A DNA stretch of 64,000 nucleotides, taken from contig NZ_JOAX01000014.1 of the NCBI RefSeq assembly GCF_000720485.1, positions 124,001 to 188,000 of the forward strand. Reading direction: 5' to 3'. The stretch comes from Streptomyces ochraceiscleroticus. Its GTDB lineage: Bacteria > Actinomycetota > Actinomycetes > Streptomycetales > Streptomycetaceae. The notes under the pieces are model-generated. The model was not told the origin of the DNA, made no database searches, and saw only the letters and a program-made list of their open reading frames with translations. Below are positions 1-7,521 of the stretch, in pieces. Position numbers and translations under genes: made by a program. The number at the start of each line of letters is the position of its first letter. Positions within the stretch are counted from its first letter, which is position 1.

Positions 1-4
1 GGCC

Positions 5-499
5 ATGACGAGCGAGCGCGACATCCCCGCCGGTGCGGTACCGGCGTCGCCGGCCACTCCGATCCCGGGCGCGTCGGGGGCAGCTTCACCGGACGCGTCG
101 GAGGACGGGCGGCGGGTGCGGCGGGCGACGCTGCTGGGCGCCGCGGCGGTGACCGGTCTCACGGCGGCGGCCTGCGCCTATCTGTGGCACACCGACCCGC
201 ACCAGCCGGGTCAGCTCCTGCCGCGCTGCCCCTTCAACGCCATGACCGGGCTGCTCTGCCCGGTGTGCGGCGGTACCCGCATGGTCTACGACCTGCTGCA
301 CGGCGATCTGTCCGCGGCCTTCCACGACAACGTGGCGCTGCTCCTCCTCGGAGTGCCGCTCGCGGCGTACGTGGGCGGGCGGCTGCTCTACGAAGGGCTG
401 CGGGGCCGCCGCTACCGCCCCCGGCCGACGCCGCGCGCCCTGGCCGCGGCCCTGACGACCGCGATCGTCTGGGGCGTCGTACGGAACGTGGTGGGCTGA
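5..499 (+). CDS. DUF2752 membrane protein
   Basis: A 164-residue protein with a long polar N-terminus and about three membrane segments (near residues 41-60, 108-127 and 145-160). Between the first two lies the DUF2752 signature: C75-P-F, then T-G-x-x-C85-P-x-C88-G-G-T-R. Cysteine clusters of this kind suggest a metal or disulfide site, but no function is established for the family. Only four bases lie upstream in the window, so the true start could be further left. Length and motif fit the family well. Confidence 0.85.
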   Translation: MTSERDIPAGAVPASPATPIPGASGAASPDASEDGRRVRRATLLGAAAVTGLTAAACAYLWHTDPHQPGQLLPRCPFNAMTGLLCPVCGGTRMVYDLLHGDLSAAFHDNVALLLLGVPLAAYVGGRLLYEGLRGRRYRPRPTPRALAAALTTAIVWGVVRNVVG

Positions 500-562
500 C
501 CGGCCCCCGGGCGGGGACCGGTACGTACGCCCGGCCGGGCCTTGGCCCTCACGCCGTGATGC

Positions 563-760
563 TCACGCCGTGGACAGCAGCCAGCAGCCGGCCGCCAGGA
601 ACAGCGTGCCGAAGAGCGCGGTCATGGTCACCGCGAGCGGGCGGCTCACGCCGTGGGCGACCGGCGCACGGAGGCTGACGCGCGCCACCAGCCACAGCAG
701 CAGCCCGCTGCCGAAGAGCGCGAAGGCGGCACCGGAGAACACCGCGGGTCCACTTTCCAT
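563..760 (-). CDS. small two-helix membrane protein
   Basis: A 65-residue protein of two hydrophobic helices (about residues 7-27 and 44-63) joined by a short basic loop. A longer frame exists, but its upstream part is arginine-rich and unlike a signal, so I chose the ATG at 760. It lies convergent to the DUF2752 gene and downstream of the methyltransferase gene, with two palindromes (848-877) between. I do not recognise a named family. Confidence 0.6.
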   Translation of the reverse strand: MESGPAVFSGAAFALFGSGLLLWLVARVSLRAPVAHGVSRPLAVTMTALFGTLFLAAGCWLLSTA

Positions 761-842
761 GCGGGCACCCTGGCACTCCCGCACGGCCCGCGGGCGAACA
801 GCGGGTGAACGCGCGCGGCAACTCCCCCGTACGGGCTTCACA

Positions 843-877
843 TTCCCCGGTACGTACCGTTTCCCCGGTACGTACCG
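843..877. repeat. two tandem 12-bp perfect palindromes
   Basis: The 17-mer TTCCCCGGTACGTACCG occurs at 843-859 and again at 861-877 (period 18). Each copy contains the perfect palindrome CGGTACGTACCG (848-859, 866-877). The pair sits upstream of the small membrane-protein gene and just past the methyltransferase stop, so it could be a dimer-binding operator or a terminator element. Confidence 0.7.
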
Positions 878-915
878 CCGTCAGCCCGCCGTCCTCCGTA
901 GGCCCGCCTCCTCCG

Positions 916-2508
916 TCAGCCCTCCCCGGGGGCCGCGGCCGCCACCGGGCCGCTGACCGGCTCCAGGAAGCCCTGTTCGACCAGCATCCGGATCGCCTCC
1001 GGCGTGCGGTCCCGCAGCATCACCGGGTCCTCGCCGACCAGTTGGGCGATCGCGTCCAGGATGCGGCCGGCCGGCAGGGTGCCGTCGCAGACGCCGGCGA
1101 AGCCCGCGCCGACCGTGTCGACCTTCGTGGCCCGCCGCATGCCCCTGTTCTGACGGAGCACCACATGCTCCGGGTCCTCCGCGCCCGGCAGCCCGACCTG
1201 CTCCTGCACGACCTCGGGGGCCAGCTTGAACCGTCCGGCCAGCAGCGCCGCGTCGTCCGTGGCCCGCAGATAGTCCTGGCGCTCGAAGTGGCGGAGCACC
1301 GCGGGACCGAGCGGCTGCTCGACCGGATGCGGCCACTCCTCGATCGTGATCGAGGGGTCCTCGGCGCCGGACTTGCGCAGCGTGATCCACCCGAAGCCGA
1401 TCGCCTTCGTCTTGCGCGCCTCGAACTCGTCCAGCCACGCCTCGTACCGCGCCGCGTACTCCTCCGGGCCCGCCCGGTGGTCGCCGGCGTCCCGCAGCCA
1501 CAGCTCGGCGTACTGCGTGACGTCCTGCACCTCGCGCTGCACGATCCAGGCGTCGCAGCCGCGCGGCACCCAGGCACGCAGCCGGTCGCGCCAGTCCTCG
1601 CCCTCGACGTGCTGCCAGTTGGCCAGAAGCTGGCAGTAACCGCCGTCGTTCAGATGGCCGGCGGCCTGCTGCACCAGTGTGCGGCACAGGTCGTCGCCGC
1701 CCATGCCGCCGTCCCGGTAGGTCAGCCGCGCGCCCGGGGAGATCACGAAGGGGGGATTCGAGACGATCAGGTCGTACGTCTCCTCGCCGACCGGGTCGAA
1801 CAGCGAGCCCTCCCGGAGGTCGGCGGGCTGCGCACCGGAGAGCGCGAGGGTGAGGGCGGCGATGCGCAGCGCCCTCGGGTTCAGGTCCGTGGCGGTGACC
1901 TGGGTGGCGTACTGCGCGGCGTGCAGCGCCTGGATGCCGGAGCCCGTACCGATGTCCAGTACGGAGTCGAAGGACGGGCCCGAGGCCGGGTCGCCGCCCT
2001 GGGGGCGCAGCGTGAGCCCGGCGAGGGTCGTGGACGCGCCGCCCACGCCGAGCACCAGCTCGGAGCGGTCCACGCCGGCCGGGCCGCGGCCGATGCCGCC
2101 CGCGCCCCCGACCGCGCAGCCCAGGTCGGAGACGATCCACCAGTCCTGGCCCTCGGGGCCGCCGTACGGCCGTACGTCCACGGTGGCGCGGACCTCGTCG
2201 CCGTCCCGGACGAGCCAGCCGTCGGCAAGGCAGTCGTCCAGGGGCAGCGCGGCGCCCGCGCGCGCGGCCGGCACCGGCTGCTGGAGCAGGAAGAGCCGCA
2301 CCAGCGTCGCCTGCGGGCCATCGCCTCTCGTGGCGCGCAGGGCCGGCACGGTCTCACTGCGGGCCAGCGCAGCGTAGGCGGTGGCGCCGAGGAGCTCCAG
2401 CAGGCCGTCGGCGGTGAAGCCGGCGGCCAGCAGCGCCTCCCGCAGCCGGGAGGTGCGGGCGGCGGACTCGGGGTCTCGGTCGTCTGCGACGGGGAGGTGC
2501 GTACTCAC
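916..2508 (-). CDS. PrmC-like SAM-dependent methyltransferase
   Basis: A 530-residue class I methyltransferase. The SAM-binding loop VLDIGTGSG lies at about 183-191. The catalytic motif NPPF (251-254), preceded by DLIVS, is the signature of N5-glutamine and N6-adenine methylases such as PrmC/HemK. An N-terminal domain of about 180 residues and a C-terminal domain of about 200 residues flank it, making it roughly twice the size of PrmC, so the substrate is uncertain. The start is a GTG; GACAAT six bases upstream could be a -10 box of a leaderless transcript. Confidence 0.8.
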   Translation of the reverse strand: MSTHLPVADDRDPESAARTSRLREALLAAGFTADGLLELLGATAYAALARSETVPALRATRGDGPQATLVRLFLLQQPVPAARAGAALPLDDCLADGWLVRDGDEVRATVDVRPYGGPEGQDWWIVSDLGCAVGGAGGIGRGPAGVDRSELVLGVGGASTTLAGLTLRPQGGDPASGPSFDSVLDIGTGSGIQALHAAQYATQVTATDLNPRALRIAALTLALSGAQPADLREGSLFDPVGEETYDLIVSNPPFVISPGARLTYRDGGMGGDDLCRTLVQQAAGHLNDGGYCQLLANWQHVEGEDWRDRLRAWVPRGCDAWIVQREVQDVTQYAELWLRDAGDHRAGPEEYAARYEAWLDEFEARKTKAIGFGWITLRKSGAEDPSITIEEWPHPVEQPLGPAVLRHFERQDYLRATDDAALLAGRFKLAPEVVQEQVGLPGAEDPEHVVLRQNRGMRRATKVDTVGAGFAGVCDGTLPAGRILDAIAQLVGEDPVMLRDRTPEAIRMLVEQGFLEPVSGPVAAAAPGEG

Positions 2509-2631
2509 GCCCCCATTGTCAGGGCAACCACTGACAGCGAACCACCGGCACGACGACGGCGACCCGGCCGGCCCGGTACGGATGTGTCTCTTCGCATCGG
2601 ACCGGCGCGGCCTCCGTAGGAGCGGCGTCGG

Positions 2632-3204
2632 TCAGGAGCTCTTCTTGGGCGTGGCTGTCGCCTTCTGCGTCTGGCAGCCCTTCTGACCCGCCATCGCCTT
2701 GCCGACGTCGCCGGACTCCAGCTTCTTGAAGGCGGCCTCGCTCTTCTTGTTGAGCTTGTTGATTCCGTCGGACAGCGAGCGCAGCCCGTCGGCGAACTTC
2801 TGCTTGTCCTTGGTGTCCAGGCCGTCGACCTGCTTCTTCAGGTCCGCGTAGCCCGAGGAGAGACCCTTCAGCTCCTTGACCGCGTTCTTCTGGTCGGCGC
2901 CGCCGCCCTCGACCGGCGGAGCGCCCGCCTTGCCCAGCGACTTGGCCAGCGAGGCGTACGCGTCCGAGATCTTCTGGAACGCCTGGGAGTCGGTCTGCTG
3001 GACCTTCTTGGAGTCGGTGCTGCCGTCGTCAGCGGTCTGCATCGACGCGTTGGCGTCCTGGATCTGCTTGAACTGAGCCTGCGCCGGGTCGCAGAAACGC
3101 TTGGCCCAGTCATCGAGCTTCTTGTTGCTGTCGTCGCTGCAGCCGGTCAGCGCGAGCACCAGTGCCGCACCGCCGGACAGTGCAGCCGCAAGCTTCTTGT
3201 TCAC
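2632..3204 (-). CDS. small secreted lipoprotein
   Basis: A predicted 190-residue lipoprotein. The N-terminus has lysines, a hydrophobic run and the lipobox L-T-G-C followed by SDDSN. The mature part is polar, rich in K, D, Q and A, with likely alpha-helical segments. I chose the GTG at 3204 because GAAGGGA lies eight bases upstream; an ATG at 3222 has no comparable site and would add six residues. No enzymatic motif is visible. It lies on the same strand as hppA, 213 bp downstream. Confidence 0.75.
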   Translation of the reverse strand: MNKKLAAALSGGAALVLALTGCSDDSNKKLDDWAKRFCDPAQAQFKQIQDANASMQTADDGSTDSKKVQQTDSQAFQKISDAYASLAKSLGKAGAPPVEGGGADQKNAVKELKGLSSGYADLKKQVDGLDTKDKQKFADGLRSLSDGINKLNKKSEAAFKKLESGDVGKAMAGQKGCQTQKATATPKKSS

Positions 3205-3417
3205 CGGATTGGTCCCTTCCATGGCTCTCGGCCCCGGAACATACACGCCCAGAGTGCTTTGACCATGAGACGAGCATCCGGTACGACCCGCATTGAAGCC
3301 ATTTGCACCAAGGGACGGTGACCGATACCTCTCGTGCCCGGCACGCCGACGGGCGGGTGCCCGAGGCGTACAAAACACCTCGCGCACCCGCCCGTTGAGC
3401 GGCTGTGCCGTCGCCCG

Positions 3418-5814
3418 CTAGGAGGCGACCGCGGGGTCGACCGTCTGAGCGACCTTCCCCGAGTTGTCTTCGTCACCCACGGCGATGCCGCGGCGCTTGG
3501 ATAGGTACACCGCGCCCACGATGATGACCAGCGCGATGACCGCGACCCCGATCCGTACGCCGGCGTTCGCGTCATTGCCGTAACTGAACTTCACCACGGC
3601 CGGCGCGATCAGCAGCGCCACGAGGTTCATCACCTTCAGCAGCGGGTTGATCGCCGGGCCCGCGGTGTCCTTGAACGGGTCGCCCACGGTGTCACCGATG
3701 ACGGTCGCCGCGTGCGCCTCGCTGCCCTTGCCGCCGTGGTGGCCGTCCTCGACCAGCTTCTTGGCGTTGTCCCAGGCGCCACCGGAGTTGGCGAGGAACA
3801 CCGCCATCAGAGTGCCGGTACCGATCGCACCCGCCAGGAACGAGCCGAGCGCGCCGACGCCGAGCGAGAAGCCGACGGCGATGGGGGTGAGCACCGCCAG
3901 CAGACCGGGGGTGGTCAGCTCGCGGAGCGCGTCCTTGGTGCAGATGTCGACGACGCGCCCGTACTCGGGCTTCTCGGTGTAGTCCATGATCCCGGGGTGC
4001 TCGCGGAACTGCCGGCGCACCTCGAAGACCACCGAACCGGCCGACCGGGACACCGCGTTGATCGCCAGCCCCGAGAAGAGGAAGACGACCGCGGCGCCCA
4101 GGACCAGCCCGACGAGGTTGTTGGGCTGCGAGATGTCCAGGCTCAGGGCCATGCCGTGGGCGGCGCTGCCCACCTCCGCCACCGCGGTCCCGATGGCGTC
4201 GCGGTACGACCCGAACAGCGCGGCCGCCGCGAGCACCGCCGTGGCGATCGCGATGCCCTTGGTGATGGCCTTGGTGGTGTTGCCCACCGCGTCCAGGTCG
4301 GTGAGCACCTGCGCGCCGTCGCCCACCACGTCACCGGACATCTCGGCGATGCCCTGCGCGTTGTCGGAGACCGGCCCGAAGGTGTCCATGGCAACGATGA
4401 CGCCGACCGTGGTCAGCAGGCCCGTACCGGCCAGCGCGACCGCGAACAGCGCCAGCATGATGGACGTACCGCCCAGCAGGAACGCGCCGTACACGGCGAG
4501 GCCGATCAGCACGGCCGAGTAGACCGCCGACTCCAGGCCGATGGAGATGCCCGACAGCACGACGGTCGCCGGACCGGTCAGCGAGGTCTTGCCGATGTCC
4601 CGTACGGGGCGCCGGTTGGTCTCGGTGAAGTAGCCGGTGAGCTGCTGGATGAGCGCGGCGAGCACGATGCCGATGGCGACCGCGACCAGGGCCAGCACGC
4701 GCGGGTCGCCCGCCCGGCCGGTGATCGCTTCGTCGGTGACGCCCGCGAGGCCCGCGTAGGTGGACGGCAGGTACGTGAAGGCGGCGACGGCCACCAGGAT
4801 CAGCGAGATCGCCGCGGAGATGAAGAAGCCGCGGTTGATGGCGGTCATGCCACTGCGGTCGGAGCGCCGGGGCGCGACGACGAAGATGCCGATCATCGCC
4901 GTGACGACGCCGATGGCCGGAACGAGCAGCGGGAAGGCCAGGCCGGCGTCGCCGAAGGCGGCCATGCCGAGGATCAGCGCGGCGACCAGGGTGACCGCGT
5001 ACGACTCGAACAGGTCGGCGGCCATACCGGCGCAGTCACCGACGTTGTCGCCCACGTTGTCCGCGATGGTCGCGGCGTTGCGCGGGTCGTCCTCGGGGAT
5101 GCCCTGCTCGACCTTGCCGACCAGGTCGGCGCCGACGTCGGCGGCCTTGGTGAAGATGCCGCCGCCGACTCGCATGAACATGGCGATCAGCGCGGCCCCC
5201 AGGCCGAAGCCTTCCAGCACCTTCGGCGCGTCCACCGCGTACACGAGGACGACACAGGAGGCGCCCAGCAGGCCGAGGCCCACCGTGAACATGCCGACGA
5301 CCCCGCCCGTACGGAACGCGATCTTCATCGCCTTGTGCGAGACGGCCGTCAGATCACGGGGCGCCGTGTCCCCTTCGGCCGGAGTGGCTTCGCGGGCGGC
5401 CGCGGCGACGCGCACATTGCTGCGCACCGCGAGCCACATGCCGATATAGCCGGTGGCCGCGGAGAATCCCGCGCCGATCAAGAAGAAGGCGCTGCGTCCG
5501 ATGCGCTGCGTCCAGTTGTCGGCGGGCAGCAGCATGAGCAGGAAGAACACCACGACGGCGAATACGCCGAGGGTGCGCAACTGCCGCTGGAGATAGGCAT
5601 TGGCGCCTTCCTGCACGGCAGCGGCGATCTTCTTCATACTGTCGGTGCCCTCGCCGGCCGCGAGCACTTGCCGTACCAGTACGGCCGCGACGGCGAGCGC
5701 CGCCAGCGCCACGAGGGCGATCACCAGCACCATGCCGCGGTTGCCGCTCGTCAGCGATGGCTCGGCCAGGTATGTGGGGGTGTCGAGCATCTGAGGGGTG
5801 TAAGGCCCCGCCAT
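3418..5814 (-). CDS. hppA: membrane-bound proton-translocating pyrophosphatase
   Basis: A 798-residue polytopic membrane enzyme that couples PPi hydrolysis to proton export. It has the family signature DVGADLVGKVE followed by the aspartate-rich segment DDPRNAATIADNVGDNVGDC that binds Mg-PPi. The segment GNTTKAITKG has lysine where K+-dependent enzymes have alanine, which marks the K+-independent subfamily. The ATG at 5814 is preceded by AAGGAGG seven bases upstream; the frame continues upstream without support. The last residues are hydrophilic. Identity is certain from length and motifs. Confidence 0.97.
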   Translation of the reverse strand: MAGPYTPQMLDTPTYLAEPSLTSGNRGMVLVIALVALAALAVAAVLVRQVLAAGEGTDSMKKIAAAVQEGANAYLQRQLRTLGVFAVVVFFLLMLLPADNWTQRIGRSAFFLIGAGFSAATGYIGMWLAVRSNVRVAAAAREATPAEGDTAPRDLTAVSHKAMKIAFRTGGVVGMFTVGLGLLGASCVVLVYAVDAPKVLEGFGLGAALIAMFMRVGGGIFTKAADVGADLVGKVEQGIPEDDPRNAATIADNVGDNVGDCAGMAADLFESYAVTLVAALILGMAAFGDAGLAFPLLVPAIGVVTAMIGIFVVAPRRSDRSGMTAINRGFFISAAISLILVAVAAFTYLPSTYAGLAGVTDEAITGRAGDPRVLALVAVAIGIVLAALIQQLTGYFTETNRRPVRDIGKTSLTGPATVVLSGISIGLESAVYSAVLIGLAVYGAFLLGGTSIMLALFAVALAGTGLLTTVGVIVAMDTFGPVSDNAQGIAEMSGDVVGDGAQVLTDLDAVGNTTKAITKGIAIATAVLAAAALFGSYRDAIGTAVAEVGSAAHGMALSLDISQPNNLVGLVLGAAVVFLFSGLAINAVSRSAGSVVFEVRRQFREHPGIMDYTEKPEYGRVVDICTKDALRELTTPGLLAVLTPIAVGFSLGVGALGSFLAGAIGTGTLMAVFLANSGGAWDNAKKLVEDGHHGGKGSEAHAATVIGDTVGDPFKDTAGPAINPLLKVMNLVALLIAPAVVKFSYGNDANAGVRIGVAVIALVIIVGAVYLSKRRGIAVGDEDNSGKVAQTVDPAVAS

Positions 5815-6558
5815 TCGTCCTCCTTGACGTTTGGCACATGGGCGCGCGAATGCACGCTCAGGCGTCCTGAGCAAAGATGTGGACGGATTGTAGGGAGCCG
5901 CACTAGATCAAAACAGTACGCGTCAAAGGGAATTCGCCTGCAGCCGCGAAGATCAATAGGTGATCGCTCCGAGAATTAGCCCGGAAGAAGGAATGCAGCA
6001 AATTCGCTGACCGCATCCGGATGATCTCGCTGTCCTATTGAACGCCGCTGCTCAGAGCGGCCGCGCGAGATCCTTTACGCGCAGGCCGTACGGGGCGCGC
6101 CGCGGAGCCGCGGCCTCCGCTCCGGCGCCCGGCGCCAAAGGAGCGGCTCGCGTGTGCGGACGCGTACGAACGTGTAGGCGCAGGCGTAGGCCCGCCGGTA
6201 CAGGTGTGCGTGGCACCCCCACGCACGCGGACGGCATGGACCGGCGTACGGCACCGGTGGGAGCACCAGCAGGAGCGGGGCCGGTTCGGTGGACGCGGGG
6301 GCGGATTGGCGCGGCCGCTGGCGGCCTATCTCGGCAGCTTGGCGGCTTCTCGCGGCTGCTCGGCGGCTTCTGGCGGGGATCGACGGCTTCTGGCGACCGC
6401 TGGAGGCTGCCGGCGGCGCGGTGCGCGGTCGAGGGCAGCCGGACAGTGCGCGGCACTCAGAGGGCGCCGTCAGGGCGCTTGGCGGCCTGCGGCCGTCGGG
6501 GCTGTGGCGCGGCCGATGCCAGGGCGGGCTTGCCGACTCTGGGTTGAAACTTGGGCGC
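5815..6558. other. long gene-free region upstream of hppA
   Basis: About 740 bp without a credible gene. The first 200 bp (5880-6050) are clearly AT-richer than their surroundings and probably hold the hppA promoter. The remainder is GC-rich with arginine/proline-type spurious frames on both strands and includes a 21-bp periodic repeat (6320-6403). I see no tRNA-like or riboswitch-like structure. Confidence 0.5.
6320..6403. repeat. four imperfect 21-bp tandem repeats
   Basis: Four units of 21 bp (6320-6340, 6341-6361, 6362-6382, 6383-6403) share the core GGCGGCTTCT or CGGCTTCTGGCG. They lie in a gene-free region. The period is a multiple of three but no frame across it looks coding. Confidence 0.6.
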
Positions 6559-7014
6559 TTACGGCAGGACAGGGTCCGGGACCGTCGGCCAGCTCATGCG
6601 GATGACGCCACCGGTCTCGCTGGAGGACACCTCGACGTCGTCGACCAGACCGCTGATCACCGCGAGGCCCATCTCGTCCTCGGCCTCGTCGCCGGTCACG
6701 GATTCCGCGCCGTCCGGCTCGCCGTCGGCGCCCTGGACGCCTGGCACGGATCCGGCGGGCGTTCCCGGCACCTCGTCACCGACCTCGATGGAGAACTTCT
6801 TCTCGTCCTCGATCAGCATGACCGTGATGGGCGCGCCGATGTCGTTACTGCGGTGCAGGCCCACCGCACGGCTGCACGCCTCACCGACGGCGAGGCGGAC
6901 CTCGTCGAGCACCGCCTCGTCCACCCCGGCCCGTCGCGCCACGGCGGCCGCGACCAGACGCGCGGTCCGCACGTGCTCGGGCAGGGCACTGAAACGAAGT
7001 TCGACGGTGGCCAT
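6559..7014 (-). CDS. HATPase-type anti-sigma factor, BldG partner
   Basis: A 151-residue RsbW/SpoIIAB-like protein just downstream of bldG and presumably co-transcribed with it (110-bp gap). The fold is recognisable from LDEVRLAVGEAC and a C-terminal MGLAVISGLVDDVEV block. The N-box, normally E-A-x-x-N, reads E45-A-C-S-R49, so the Mg-coordinating asparagine is missing, and no clean D-x-G-x-G box is visible. I infer that it binds partners but may not phosphorylate BldG. The ATG at 7014 is preferred over 7020 because GAGGGGG then sits six bases upstream. Confidence 0.9.
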   Translation of the reverse strand: MATVELRFSALPEHVRTARLVAAAVARRAGVDEAVLDEVRLAVGEACSRAVGLHRSNDIGAPITVMLIEDEKKFSIEVGDEVPGTPAGSVPGVQGADGEPDGAESVTGDEAEDEMGLAVISGLVDDVEVSSSETGGVIRMSWPTVPDPVLP

Positions 7015-7124
7015 TGCCATCCCCCTCGATATGCGGGCGTGCTACGCAGGGGGCCGGACGCGTCGTCCGGTACCCCCCACTGCTTCCTGCCCCCGTGCAC
7101 ACGGCACGGGGCACCGGACAGCCG

Positions 7125-7466
7125 TCAGTCGGTTGCCGCCACGGCCTCGTCGACCGAGGTGTGAATCGGGAACACCTTCGTCAGTCCGGTGATACGGAAG
7201 ATCTTAAGAATGCGCTCCTGGTTGCAGACCAGGCGCAGCGAGCCCTCATGGGCACGCACCCGCTTCAGGCCACCCACCAGCACGCCGAGCCCGGTGGAGT
7301 CGAGGAAGTCGACGCGCTCCATGTCCACCACGAGGTGGTAGCTGCCGTCGTTCACGAGCTCGACCAGCTGCTCCCGCAGCTTGGGCGCGGTGTATACATC
7401 AATCTCGCCACCGACGTCGACGACCGTACGGTCGCCAACGGTACGGGTCGACAGGGACAGGTCCAC
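7125..7466 (-). CDS. bldG: anti-anti-sigma factor BldG
   Basis: A 113-residue STAS-domain protein of the SpoIIAA/RsbV family, known in Streptomyces as BldG and needed for aerial growth and antibiotic production. The phosphorylatable serine is Ser57 in [10 protein letters not shown]. In this family the unphosphorylated form releases a sigma factor from its anti-sigma factor, and the anti-sigma gene follows directly downstream. The protein is the exact family length with no truncation. The divergent helicase gene starts about 55 bp upstream, so the bldG promoter must lie in or beside that helicase 5' end. Confidence 0.97.
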   Translation of the reverse strand: MDLSLSTRTVGDRTVVDVGGEIDVYTAPKLREQLVELVNDGSYHLVVDMERVDFLDSTGLGVLVGGLKRVRAHEGSLRLVCNQERILKIFRITGLTKVFPIHTSVDEAVAATD

Positions 7467-7521
7467 GGATCCTCCAGCACCTTGCTATCGAGCGGTCGCC
7501 CCCCATGGATCGGCAGCCGCG

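Noticed and set aside
6052..6456. 134-residue minus-strand frame upstream of hppA
   Set aside because: Pro/Arg/Ser-rich composition and the underlying 21-bp repeat argue against a gene.
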